Of a stretch of 64,000 nt of DNA, positions 52,993-61,283 are shown in pieces. The notes below the pieces were generated by a model. The model did no database searches, had not been told where the DNA came from, and saw nothing but the letters and a program-made list of their open reading frames with translations. This DNA comes from Chloroflexota bacterium (lineage in GTDB: Bacteria; Chloroflexota; FW602-bin22; JACPRP01), in contig JACQUC010000114.1 in the NCBI GenBank assembly GCA_016210495.1, forward strand, positions 1-64,000. Reading direction: 5' to 3'. Position 1 is the first letter of the stretch, and the number at the start of each line of letters is the position of its first letter. The position numbers were made by a program, and so were the translations under genes.

Positions 52993-53325
52993 TTAGTCCG
53001 CTTTCAGAAGACCCAGTGTAGATGCGTGGGCGATCGCTTCCGCGCGCGATCGCTTCCCCAGTTTCTTGACGATGTCGCGAACGCGTCGGCTGGCCAGGCT
53101 CGGGCTTGTGCGCAGCGTGCGAGCGACCTGCTTGTTCCCCGCGCCACTCGCAATCATTTGCAGAACCCTCTGCTCTAGCTCGTTCAAGGCTCCGTCGGGA
53201 GGACACGTGCCTGGGATTCCCCTGGCGTTGGCCGTCAATATCAAGCCGTACCGGTCCTTCGAAGCGTCGTATGCAATGACGCCAACCACGAGCAGCCCCT
53301 CGCCGAGCAACTGGCTGTCAAGCAT
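52993..53325 (-). CDS. Small LuxR-type DNA-binding protein (110 aa)
   Basis: N-terminal segment MLDSQLLGEGLLVVGVIAYDASKDRYGLIL (about 30 residues, strand-turn-strand), a short linker, then a LuxR/FixJ-type helix-turn-helix: NELEQRVLQMIASGAGNKQVA ... SRRVRDIVKKLGKRSRAEAIA. No receiver or ligand domain. Paralogue of the upstream gene, overlapping its stop by eight bases. Probably dimerises with it. The recurring AYDxSxDxYxLI block may be the regulatory part. Confidence 0.85.
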   Translation of the reverse strand: MLDSQLLGEGLLVVGVIAYDASKDRYGLILTANARGIPGTCPPDGALNELEQRVLQMIASGAGNKQVARTLRTSPSLASRRVRDIVKKLGKRSRAEAIAHASTLGLLKAD

Positions 53326-53653
53326 AGCGCAACCAACCTTCTCGCAGCGCTCTGGCCACGGCTTCGCTGCGACTGACCGCTCCTAGCCGAACGAAAATGC
53401 TCTGAAGATGCCGCTTGGCGGTGTTCAAGCTAATTCCCAGCTTGCGCGCCAGTTCCTCATTGCTGTTGCCCACGGCGACCAGGTGCAGAACCTGCAGCTC
53501 GCGAGGGCTGAGCTCACCTCTGGGTCCCCTCCGCGACTTCTCTCGCTGGCTGCTGGCTTTGCTGTGTATCAAGAGGTAGAGGTCACGCGAAGGATCGTAG
53601 GCGACCAGACCGACCACGCGCGCGTCGCCATTTCCGTCAACGGACACTCCCAA
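53318..53653 (-). CDS. Small LuxR-type DNA-binding protein, paralogue of the next gene
   Basis: 111 residues if started at the TTG at 53653; the open frame runs to 53764 but its first part is encoded by a MITE and has no paralogue match. ARVVGLVAYDPSRDLYLLIH mirrors VVGVIAYDASKDRYGLIL of the other protein. The helix-turn-helix is textbook: LSPRELQVLHLVAVGNSNEEL, ARKLGISLNTAKRHLQSIFVRLG. The real start is uncertain (GTG at 53647 also possible). Co-transcribed with the paralogue; likely local regulators of the glycan genes. Confidence 0.82.
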   Translation of the reverse strand: MGVSVDGNGDARVVGLVAYDPSRDLYLLIHSKASSQREKSRRGPRGELSPRELQVLHLVAVGNSNEELARKLGISLNTAKRHLQSIFVRLGAVSRSEAVARALREGWLRYA

Positions 53654-53685
53654 GAGCTCGTTGCGTGTCGCTCTTTCAGCTACCT

Positions 53686-53780
53686 TAGTTTGTGGTGCGG
53701 AATTACGGCCCGTAGGGGCAACCCTGCGTGGTTGCCCCGGGGCGGGGCGGGGCATCATCACCATTTCGCACCAAGAATTA
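53686..53780. mobile_element. MITE-like element upstream of the LuxR pair (95 bp)
   Basis: Left TAGTTTGTGGTGCGGAAT and right (reverse strand) TAATTCTTGGTGCGAAAT match at 14 of 18 positions. Core CGTAGGGGCAACC-CTGCGT-GGTTGCCC then CGGGGCGGGG. Insertion just before the regulator coding region may have changed its 5-prime end. Confidence 0.7.
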
Positions 53781-53880
53781 GCTTAGACTTCGAAGCCAAG
53801 CGAACTCTCCTTAGATTGTCGCCGAGGTCAGGATGACCTGGCCTCGGCATTCGCGTAGCTATTTGCCGTACCACCCCACA

Positions 53881-56649
53881 CTATCTTCCTTGCCAGTTGA
53901 CCCGCACGTCAGGCACATAGCCTTTGTACGTGCGGTTGACTGGCCCGGTGGTCGGCGTCGCCGTCGGTGTAGCCGTCGGCGTGACCGTGGGCGTCGGCGT
54001 AGCAGTGGCTGTGGCTGTGGCAGTCGGGGTTGGCGTGTTTGTCGGCGTGGGCGTCGAGGTCGACGCCGGCGCAGCAATGCTGGTGCGGGCGTCGCCGTCA
54101 CCACCCATCGGTGTTTGGACGTTGCCGGCTCTATCTCTGGCGCTGGATCGGAAGTAGTAGGTATGGCCAGGCGCCACGGTCACGGGGCTCGTCGGGCCAA
54201 ACGTCGCGGTTAGAGCGGTGGTGTAGGATACCCAGGTCGTCCAGGCTCCGGACGGACCATCCCTGTACTGGACGTCGAAACTGGCCAGACCGGACCCCAC
54301 ATCACTGCCCGTCCAGGACACCACAAAAGAGGTCTGCGACTGAGTGTTGGGCAAGGCACTCACAGATGAGCTCGGGGGTGTCGCATCATAGTTGTAGCGA
54401 GTGGTGATCGGACCTCCGGGTGCTTCCGATGGTGCCAAATCGATCAAGCGCAATCCCTGCGTGCTGTCGGCTACGTAGGCGACATTGCCCTCAACCCATA
54501 CCCCCACAGCTCTGGTGGTCGGCAAGGATGCAATGTGAGTGGGGGCTGTGGGATCCGACACGTCCAGAATGCGCAAACCCTGCCACTGACTCGCCAGATA
54601 GGCTCGCTTCCCTGTGACGTAGACCCCGTACACATAACCCGACACACGCCTGAAGCCAACGATGCTTGGAGATGTCGGGTTCGATACGTCGACGATCTGC
54701 AGAACGCCCTGCCCGGTGAAGTCGGCCCAGTCTGCAACATATGCGTACGAGCCGGATAGCTGGACGGACAGCGCGTTCCCAGGCGTGTCTACGACCCCGG
54801 AGAGAGTCGGGTTCGTGGGGTCTGATACGTCGACGATGCGCAGACCCGCAGAACCGGCGGCCACGTAGGCGTATTTCCCGGAGACGACGACCGACTGGGC
54901 TTCGCCCGGAATGGCGACACCGCCCGCCAGACTCGGCGAGGCCTGATTGGTCACGTTGAGGACCGTTAGGCCTGATGTGTCACCCGCGACGTAGGCATAC
55001 TTGCCTGAGACGAAGATGCCGAGCGCGTCGGTGATCCCATTGTAGGTACTGGCGATGACCGGAGCGGTTGGGGTCGAAACGCTCACTATCTGCACTCCAC
55101 CGGTGCCGTCGGCGACATAGGCAAAGCCACCGTCTAGATACACGCCGTTCGCACTTCCAGGGGTGTCGTGCGTGGCTAGCAGGACTGGCGTACCTGGATT
55201 GGCGACGCCAATGATCTGCAGTCCGGCGCTACCATCGGCGACAAAGGCGTTGGTTCCTTTGACAAACACGTTTTGCGAAAACCCATTGGTATCAAAGGAC
55301 CCCAGCATACTCGGCGTCGAGCCCGGCGAAGCCAGCGAAATGATCTGGACACCGTTCACGCCATCGCCCACGTAGGCGTAGTTACCGGCAATGAACAGTT
55401 CTTTGGCGTCACCAGTATTGTAGTAGCGCGATGATCTTGGGTTAGTGGGATCGGAGACGTCGATAACTTGCAGACCCTTCCATTGATCGGCCACATAGGC
55501 GTAGTTGCCGGCTATCTGGACATTGTACGCGAAGCCAGGCGTGTCGTAGCTCCCCACTAGAAAAGGTGCTGTTGGATCGGATACGTCCACGATCTCGAGC
55601 CCATCCGTGTGGTCCGCCACGTAGGCAAGGTTTCCCGATACCGCCACGCCGACGGCATAGCCTGACGTATTGTAAGTGCCGACGATGGTTGGGCTACTCG
55701 GGTTGGAAATGTCGACGATCTGCAAGCCCAACTGTCCTGCTGTGAGATAAGCATAGCGACCCTGGACATAGATGCCCCAGCTCTCTGCCCCAGAGGTAGT
55801 TGTCCATCCAACCCTCGTGGGGGCGGCTGGGTTGGAAACGTCGATGATCTGCAAGTTGGACCATCCATCGGCCACATAGGCATACTGGCCGCGAACGAAT
55901 ACCCTTTGGGCGACGCCAGGGGTATCGTAGCCTCCCACAGCAAACGGACTGCCCGGGTTGGAAACGTCTAGAATTCGCAGGCCCATCCAATCGTCGGCCA
56001 CATACGCGTAGCGACCAGCTACGAAAATGCCGCGAGGCACGCCGGGCGTGCGGTATGATCCAACCTGGGTTGGGCTGGCAGGATTGGACACGTCCACTAT
56101 CTTTACACCGCCGGAGCCATCCGCCACATAGGCAACGCCGCTGGCGACAAAGACGCCTCGTGTCAGACCCGCGCTGGGGAAGTTCCCAACTACGTAAGGC
56201 CAATTATCGAAGAACTTGAACCGCCCTGTAGTGGCGTCGATGGCGACCTTACCGTTGTCGACCCTAACGTTTGGCCAGCCGGCGGCATCCGTGAGATCAG
56301 TGCCCACTGGGGTTTTGGGCCCACCACGTCCGGTATAGCCTGCCGATGCAACGTCGACACCATCGTCCCAAATCGTCATACCATCCAGCGTACCGTACAA
56401 AGCCGACACGGCGCTATTGTCGATCAAAGACTCATTCTGCCTGGTCAGCACGACGTCGGAGTTGTCGGATTTGAACTTGAACGTCGTAGGGTCAGCGTCC
56501 GGCCCGGTCCCGGCCGGGGCGCTGGGTATGCTACTTGGGTATGCAGCCCCTAGCGGCTGCAACGCCAGCATCAGCCCGACAAAAAGCACCGCCACGAAGA
56601 CCAAGATCAACCTGCGCACTGTTGCTCTCGGCAAGCCAATGTTCGCCAT
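53881..56649 (-). CDS. Secreted LVIVD-repeat (beta-propeller) surface protein with Thr-Pro tail
   Basis: 922 residues; ATG with AGGAGG upstream. Signal peptide LILVFVAVLFVGLMLALQPLGAA. From about 175 to 760 fourteen repeats of about 42 residues with core GxYAYVADxxxGLxIVDVSNPxxPxxVG (LVIVD repeats), which suits two seven-bladed propellers. Then a fibronectin-like module (SFVVSWTGSDVGSGLASFDV, about 790-880), a Thr-Pro/Thr-Ala tract and the end NRTYKGYVPDVRVNWQGR. Extracellular, likely adhesive or scaffold. Next gene downstream of the GT-C enzyme on the same strand. Confidence 0.92.
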   Translation of the reverse strand: MANIGLPRATVRRLILVFVAVLFVGLMLALQPLGAAYPSSIPSAPAGTGPDADPTTFKFKSDNSDVVLTRQNESLIDNSAVSALYGTLDGMTIWDDGVDVASAGYTGRGGPKTPVGTDLTDAAGWPNVRVDNGKVAIDATTGRFKFFDNWPYVVGNFPSAGLTRGVFVASGVAYVADGSGGVKIVDVSNPASPTQVGSYRTPGVPRGIFVAGRYAYVADDWMGLRILDVSNPGSPFAVGGYDTPGVAQRVFVRGQYAYVADGWSNLQIIDVSNPAAPTRVGWTTTSGAESWGIYVQGRYAYLTAGQLGLQIVDISNPSSPTIVGTYNTSGYAVGVAVSGNLAYVADHTDGLEIVDVSDPTAPFLVGSYDTPGFAYNVQIAGNYAYVADQWKGLQVIDVSDPTNPRSSRYYNTGDAKELFIAGNYAYVGDGVNGVQIISLASPGSTPSMLGSFDTNGFSQNVFVKGTNAFVADGSAGLQIIGVANPGTPVLLATHDTPGSANGVYLDGGFAYVADGTGGVQIVSVSTPTAPVIASTYNGITDALGIFVSGKYAYVAGDTSGLTVLNVTNQASPSLAGGVAIPGEAQSVVVSGKYAYVAAGSAGLRIVDVSDPTNPTLSGVVDTPGNALSVQLSGSYAYVADWADFTGQGVLQIVDVSNPTSPSIVGFRRVSGYVYGVYVTGKRAYLASQWQGLRILDVSDPTAPTHIASLPTTRAVGVWVEGNVAYVADSTQGLRLIDLAPSEAPGGPITTRYNYDATPPSSSVSALPNTQSQTSFVVSWTGSDVGSGLASFDVQYRDGPSGAWTTWVSYTTALTATFGPTSPVTVAPGHTYYFRSSARDRAGNVQTPMGGDGDARTSIAAPASTSTPTPTNTPTPTATATATATPTPTVTPTATPTATPTTGPVNRTYKGYVPDVRVNWQGR

Positions 56650-56774
56650 CTGTCGTTAACCTCCTGGCCAATAGTGGGTGAGTGGACAATTGCGGCCTTT
56701 TAATGTTCGGAGGTAATCTAACAAACGAATCTTACAGGCGGATGCACGGCCCACGAGAAGCTGCTAACATATTT

Positions 56775-58247
56775 TTAATCTTGACTATGGGAGATCCGGT
56801 AGACACGTATGTCACGGAACTGGGCTACCAGCCTGTATCTGTCCTGATTGTCTTCCTCAATCTTCAGGTTGCTGGAGAGCGGGTCAGGTCCGGTGTCGTG
56901 TCTTACAATGACGTAGGCGACGCCGAGGGCGTCGAGGTCCGCGGGAGTCAGTGGGCCCCGCTTGGAAACACTCTCGAGGCCGAGCGCCTGCGCTCTCGTC
57001 GAGACGACGAGGTTGAAGGGACCCAGCACGCGCTCGCCAGGCCTCACATTCTGGTCCACCCATTGCGCCAACGCGGCCGGGCTCTCATCACGGCGCTCCA
57101 AAACGTAGTAGTATCCAAACAACGACGTCAGGCTGAACAGCGTGTGCACCAGCAACAGGACACAGGCGAGGCGCGGTCCCCAGTCAGTCAGCGCGCCCCG
57201 CGGCGGTGCATCTCTCAGGACGAGAAAAACAAGAAGCCATGTGAGGGGAATCAGGGGGACGTAGTATCGCTGAGGAGAGTATCCCTGGACGGTCATCACT
57301 GCCGCACCGACCACAACCCAGAGTCCAACGAACGACGCGGCATTCGTCAGCCAGCGCCGGATCAAGGCCAAAATCGACGCGCACAGCAATGCCAGCAGCA
57401 GAACAGGAGAGCGAGTAAGAAAATAGATGGCCGTATCGCGAAGCGAGCCCTCGGAGCCCAACATACCCATCGCCCGGCCCATCGTCCGCGTGGTGAACTC
57501 CCAGCGCCAGACACTCCCAAAATTGTCCCAGTCGGCAAGGGCGATCACGCCGAACACCGATCCGGCAAGCAGCACACCGGCCGAAAGCCACAAACCATCG
57601 AGCAAGGCCCCCCTCCATCCCCTCTTCCACAAGCTGTAGAGTGTGATCGGCGCCACTGCATAGAGGGACAGAAGCTTGGTCAGGGCAGCCAGACCGATCA
57701 GCAGCGCCAGGCCTGGCCTGCGCCATCGCCCGGTCCCGACCGCCTGGCAAGCGAGACCGACAAGTAGGAGACCCTGCAAGCTCTCCAGCAGGACTGACCT
57801 GCTGGTGATTATCGACGGTCCGTCCACGGCGAGGGCAAGGGCGGCAAGGGCGCCTGCCGTAGGCGAGCCAAGTCGCCTGCCCAGCAGACCAACGCCGATG
57901 GCGGTCAGAACACCGGCGAAAGCGTTGAGGATCCGCGCCTGAACTATTCCGGGTCCAAGTACCCAGAACTCCAGTGTCAGCAGTCCCGTAAAGAGCGGAC
58001 TCAGGTAGTGATGATAATAGGAGCCCAACGTCCAGCGCGAGAACAGCACGAAGTCTCGCGGCGGCATAGCCCAGAGTCCCTCGTCCGAATGCCACGGTGG
58101 CACGCTAGCTATGTCGACAAGGCGCACGGCCAGTCCCATCGCCACGCTGGTGCAGAGCGCCACTGCAAAAAGGGAAACGACCGGCCTCGGCAAGGCAATT
58201 CCCCATTTTGGCACGGCCTGAAGGTGGCCACGTGCTGCGCTCTGCAT
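56775..58247 (-). CDS. GT-C membrane glycosyltransferase (PMT/ArnT-like, GT39-type)
   Basis: 490 residues with about eleven hydrophobic segments. The first periplasmic loop carries WHSDEGLWAMPPRDFVL, where the DE pair is the catalytic acidic motif of dolichyl-phosphate-mannose-type transferases. A soluble C-terminal domain of about 90 residues (SPAALAQWVDQNVRPGERVL...) lies outside. Uses a polyprenyl-phosphate sugar to glycosylate protein or lipid on the outer face. The neighbouring dehydrogenase and initiating transferase suggest involvement in surface glycosylation. Confidence 0.88.
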   Translation of the reverse strand: MQSAARGHLQAVPKWGIALPRPVVSLFAVALCTSVAMGLAVRLVDIASVPPWHSDEGLWAMPPRDFVLFSRWTLGSYYHHYLSPLFTGLLTLEFWVLGPGIVQARILNAFAGVLTAIGVGLLGRRLGSPTAGALAALALAVDGPSIITSRSVLLESLQGLLLVGLACQAVGTGRWRRPGLALLIGLAALTKLLSLYAVAPITLYSLWKRGWRGALLDGLWLSAGVLLAGSVFGVIALADWDNFGSVWRWEFTTRTMGRAMGMLGSEGSLRDTAIYFLTRSPVLLLALLCASILALIRRWLTNAASFVGLWVVVGAAVMTVQGYSPQRYYVPLIPLTWLLVFLVLRDAPPRGALTDWGPRLACVLLLVHTLFSLTSLFGYYYVLERRDESPAALAQWVDQNVRPGERVLGPFNLVVSTRAQALGLESVSKRGPLTPADLDALGVAYVIVRHDTGPDPLSSNLKIEEDNQDRYRLVAQFRDIRVYRISHSQD

Positions 58248-58256
58248 TGCGCGGCC

Positions 58257-59381
58257 TCACAATTCTATGCGCTCTGCCAGGCCGCCGTTGAGGAGGGACT
58301 TCTGCGCCATTTCCAACGTCTTCACTACCCTGAGGCCAGCGTAGCCATCGGATCTTGGGCGTTGGCCGGTGCGAACGCTTTCGAGAAAATGGCAGCACTC
58401 AATTTTCAACGGCTCAGTGAAGGGGACGTGCGGCACCGTGATATCCCCATAGCGATAACTAAGGTGAAAGTCGCCAAATGTATCGGTGTGAGGAAGAACC
58501 GTGACGCCCTTGTCGTAAATCCGGATCTTTTCCAGCGACTCCACATCGTCGTACACAACCATCTTCTTGCTCCCCACCACGGTGGTTCTGCGCATCTTGC
58601 AGGGGTCGAGCCAACTGACGTGCACGTGGGCAAGAACCGACTTCGGGAAATTCAGCGTCAGGTAGGCTACATCGTGGATGCCGGGCTGCACGAACGAGCT
58701 GCCGCGAGCGCTAACGCTCACCGGCTCCATTCCAAGCACGTACAGAAGAATAGAGATGTCATGGGGTGCCAAGTCCCACAAAACGTTGATATCCTTTTGA
58801 AAGATTCCCAGGTTGAGTCTACTTGTGTTCACGTAATAGACATCGCCGATCTCTGCGCTTTGAACAAGGGCCTTGAGCGTCTCGACTGCCGGGTTGTACT
58901 CGAAGGTGTGCCCCACCATCAGGACGCTGGAGTATCTCTCGGCGAGATCTATGAGTTCTTCTGCCTGCTTGCTGGTCGTGCAGAGGGGTTTCTCCACCAG
59001 CACGTGCTTTCTCCGTTGAAGCGCCGATTTGGCCAAATCGAAGTGAGTTGAGGCGCCGGTGGAGACGACAACCGCGTCGACGGAGGAATCGAGAATGTCT
59101 CCATATTCGCGCGTGACCTCGACGGCTGGATAAAGCTTCTTGATGTGGGTAAGGCGGTCTTCGCGCAGGTCGGCTACTATCTCCACGGACGACCCGGGTA
59201 TCTCGAAGAAGTTCCGGATCAGATTCGGTCCCCAGTAGCCACATCCCACCACGCCCACACGAACGACCTCCGTCTCGTCCGTGATCGGCTGCACCTCAAG
59301 CAGAGTGAGTGAGCTAGGCTGATTGCGCATAGGTGAGTTCACGTCCACATTTCCCCCGGACTGGCGCGCTTGCCCTACCAC
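58257..59381 (-). CDS. Gfo/Idh/MocA-family sugar dehydrogenase
   Basis: 374 residues by the longest frame (GTG at 59381); GTG at 59348 after GGGGG, or ATG at 59330, are alternatives, since conservation begins only at VVRVGVVGCGYWGPNLIRNF. Rossmann domain with VVVSTGASTHFDLAKSAL and the catalytic-block Lys in KHVLVEKPLCTT; then HTFEYNPAV and LWDLAPHDISILLYVLG. Pattern of WbpB/WlbA-type nucleotide-sugar 3-dehydrogenases that make 2,3-diamino sugars, though the partner aminotransferase is not in the window. Three bases from the transferase gene upstream. Confidence 0.9.
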   Translation of the reverse strand: MVGQARQSGGNVDVNSPMRNQPSSLTLLEVQPITDETEVVRVGVVGCGYWGPNLIRNFFEIPGSSVEIVADLREDRLTHIKKLYPAVEVTREYGDILDSSVDAVVVSTGASTHFDLAKSALQRRKHVLVEKPLCTTSKQAEELIDLAERYSSVLMVGHTFEYNPAVETLKALVQSAEIGDVYYVNTSRLNLGIFQKDINVLWDLAPHDISILLYVLGMEPVSVSARGSSFVQPGIHDVAYLTLNFPKSVLAHVHVSWLDPCKMRRTTVVGSKKMVVYDDVESLEKIRIYDKGVTVLPHTDTFGDFHLSYRYGDITVPHVPFTEPLKIECCHFLESVRTGQRPRSDGYAGLRVVKTLEMAQKSLLNGGLAERIEL

Positions 59382-59384
59382 AAT

Positions 59385-60191
59385 TCACGCAGCACCGTTT
59401 TGCGAAAATACGGCGGGCACCGTCAGCGCCAGAATCTTAAGATCCAACAGAATCGAACGCTCGGCGACGTACTGGATGTCGAGCTCGACCATTCTCTCGA
59501 ATGAAACCCTGCTTCTTCCCTTGACCTGCCAGAGACCGGTAATACCTGGCCTAGCATCTAGTCGCTGCAAATGCCACGGCTTGTACATCTCGACTTCATA
59601 CGCCAGCGCAGGCCGCGGTCCGACGAGACTCATTTCGCCTTTCAACACATTGAACAGTTGCGGTAGCTCGTCCAGGCTGGTCTTTCTCAGTAGCCTGCCG
59701 ACGCGCGTAACCCGGTCGTCGTCGACCAGCTTGAAGACCGGCGCACCGTCTTCGTCCCCGGCAATGGCCGAACTTGCGCCACCTTTGATGAAGTCCTCGA
59801 CGAATTGTCGGTGCGCCACATCGTCGCTGTCGTGCCGCATCGAACGGAACTTGTACATCGTGAACGTGCATCCGTTCCAAGATTCAATCGGCTCTTGCGA
59901 AATGTCTTTCGGCCCGCTTCCGGATTTCGTGACGAAGCTTCCGCCGGCTGCCCCCTGTCGCCCGCGTATTCTCGTCTGCCGGAATATGATTGGCCCGGGC
60001 GAATCGAGCGCTATGCAAATCGCAATCAGAGCCATCGTGGGCACCAAAAACGGCAAAAGCATCAGGCATATCGTGACGTCGAGAACACTTTTGATGAATG
60101 GGTAGTACCAGGCCGATCTTCCTGCGTCCTTGGCCTGGGCGTGAATGCGCTGCTCAACCGATGGCGTGTGCGTCGACAAAACATACCTCAA
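59385..60191 (-). CDS. Initiating sugar-phosphate transferase (WbaP/PglC/WcaJ family)
   Basis: 268 residues; TTG start. One reentrant membrane helix (KSVLDVTICLMLLPFLVPTM, about 34-53) and the cytosolic catalytic domain: DSPGPIIFRQTRIR, TMYKFRSMRHDSDD (Asp-Glu-like pair), RLLRKTSLDELPQLFNVLKGEMSLVGPRP and RPGITGLWQVKGRS. Transfers a sugar-1-phosphate from a nucleotide sugar to undecaprenyl phosphate, the first committed step of glycan assembly. No N-terminal four-helix domain, so the minimal PglC-type layout. Upstream gap holds a repeat. Confidence 0.95.
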   Translation of the reverse strand: MRYVLSTHTPSVEQRIHAQAKDAGRSAWYYPFIKSVLDVTICLMLLPFLVPTMALIAICIALDSPGPIIFRQTRIRGRQGAAGGSFVTKSGSGPKDISQEPIESWNGCTFTMYKFRSMRHDSDDVAHRQFVEDFIKGGASSAIAGDEDGAPVFKLVDDDRVTRVGRLLRKTSLDELPQLFNVLKGEMSLVGPRPALAYEVEMYKPWHLQRLDARPGITGLWQVKGRSRVSFERMVELDIQYVAERSILLDLKILALTVPAVFSQNGAA

Positions 60192-60363
60192 GACCCGTGT
60201 GATTCCGCCTCGTTCCGGCCAACGCAGTTACCTGCGCTTCTTTCGCCAATCCCAACGCTAACGATATCTTAGTCAGCGGTTCTAAAAATCGCCTGAAAGC
60301 CTTTGACGAGCGATTGACAGTTTTGTTAGTAGCCGCAAGCAGCACGACCTTTAATATTCTTTA

Positions 60364-60457
60364 GAGATTGTCTCAAATCGTAGGGGCGAGGTCTCCTCGC
60401 CCTGGGCCGGGGCGGGCCGGCTCGCTTTGAGCCAAATCACGCTCTTGAGACGATTTC
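60364..60457. mobile_element. GTAGGGGC-core element with different ends (94 bp)
   Basis: Ends GAGATTGTCTCAA (60364-60376) and TTGAGACGATTTC (60445-60457), 11 of 13 matching as inverted repeats, unlike the GGTGCGAAAT ends elsewhere. Core GGGGCGAGG-TCT-CCTCGCCC followed by GGGCCGGGGCGGG. It abuts the methyltransferase stop. Confidence 0.65.
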
Positions 60458-61081
60458 CTATTCCCGCTGGACCTGAGCATCCTTACGCAATATCAGACAT
60501 GTTGCCTGAAAATTGTTGAGCAGCCACGGTAGCAGCCGCGCCGTCTGAGACCATTCGTGCGGCTTGTATAGCGGCACAAACGTGCGAAGCAACATCCTGA
60601 TCAATTTCAATCTCGATATGTAGTCGGCGTACGTGCCACACCTGACCACCTCCCCACGATAGATGCTCGTGCCCGGGAACATGCTGGCCAATTCGTTTAT
60701 GTCGGGTCGAAACAGCGTGTCGACAGGATCCGGGTGGAACGGGAATCTGAAAGGGCAGGAAATGAAAAGGTAGCCTCCGACGCACACGATCGACGTCAGA
60801 GTACGGCAGACCTCTTCCCTGTTGCCAACGTGCTCCAGCAAATTAGAGCAAAACACCGATTTGAACTGCATTTCTGACAGCTTCTCCAGGAAGCCGTGGT
60901 CAGTCAAATCGCCAACAATGTCCACACCCTGCGCATCGGCCAGATCGACGTGCCTAACTGGCAACCGTTTCTCTCTCGCAGGCCTGAAAATCCAGTCGTC
61001 TATCCACGGCTGGATTCTTCGCCTGTAATCCTCTGACGCACTGCCGACATTGCACATCGGAAAGATCGCGACAGGATCCAT
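60458..61081 (-). CDS. SAM-dependent methyltransferase-like protein
   Basis: 207 residues from the ATG at 61081 with GAGG eight bases upstream; a TTG at 61141 would add 20 residues. VGSASEDYRRRIQPWI, then VRHVDLADAQGVDIVGDLTD as the first strands, FKSVFCSNLLEHVGNREEV (motif IV) and VCVGGYLFISCPFRFPFHPDPVDT. The glycine-rich motif I is weak, so cofactor binding is inferred from the later Methyltransf_11-type blocks. Adjacent to repeats on both sides. Probably modifies a sugar of the same glycan. Confidence 0.75.
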   Translation of the reverse strand: MDPVAIFPMCNVGSASEDYRRRIQPWIDDWIFRPAREKRLPVRHVDLADAQGVDIVGDLTDHGFLEKLSEMQFKSVFCSNLLEHVGNREEVCRTLTSIVCVGGYLFISCPFRFPFHPDPVDTLFRPDINELASMFPGTSIYRGEVVRCGTYADYISRLKLIRMLLRTFVPLYKPHEWSQTARLLPWLLNNFQATCLILRKDAQVQRE

Positions 61082-61145
61082 GCACCGCACCTCGCGACCA
61101 AACCACTTCGCTTCGGCAATAAGCACCCGGACCTCCCGCAATATG

Positions 61146-61257
61146 TGTCATTCTGAGCCGCAGCGGAGCGGTCCGAAGGACTCCGGACTCCTCCGGAGAG
61201 GCGAAGAATCCGCCTGAGGCGGACCCTTCGTCCTTCGTGGAAGGACTCAGGGTGACA
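61146..61257. repeat. CTGTCAyyCTGAG inverted repeat (family B, copy 2)
   Basis: TGTCATTCTGAG (61146-61157) and CTCAGGGTGACA (61246-61257) as outer arms, with inner stems such as GGACTCCGGACTCCTCCGG. Longer than the copy at 14447 but the same ends. Confidence 0.75.
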
Positions 61258-61283
61258 GTTATCATACCAACGTTGACAGACTG

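Noticed and set aside
56682..57767. Plus-strand frame of 361 codons opposite the GT-C gene
   Set aside because: Gln/Arg-rich antisense shadow of a membrane protein; no signals.
58008..59051. Plus-strand frame of 347 codons opposite the dehydrogenase
   Set aside because: Antisense of a gene with clear Gfo/Idh/MocA motifs.
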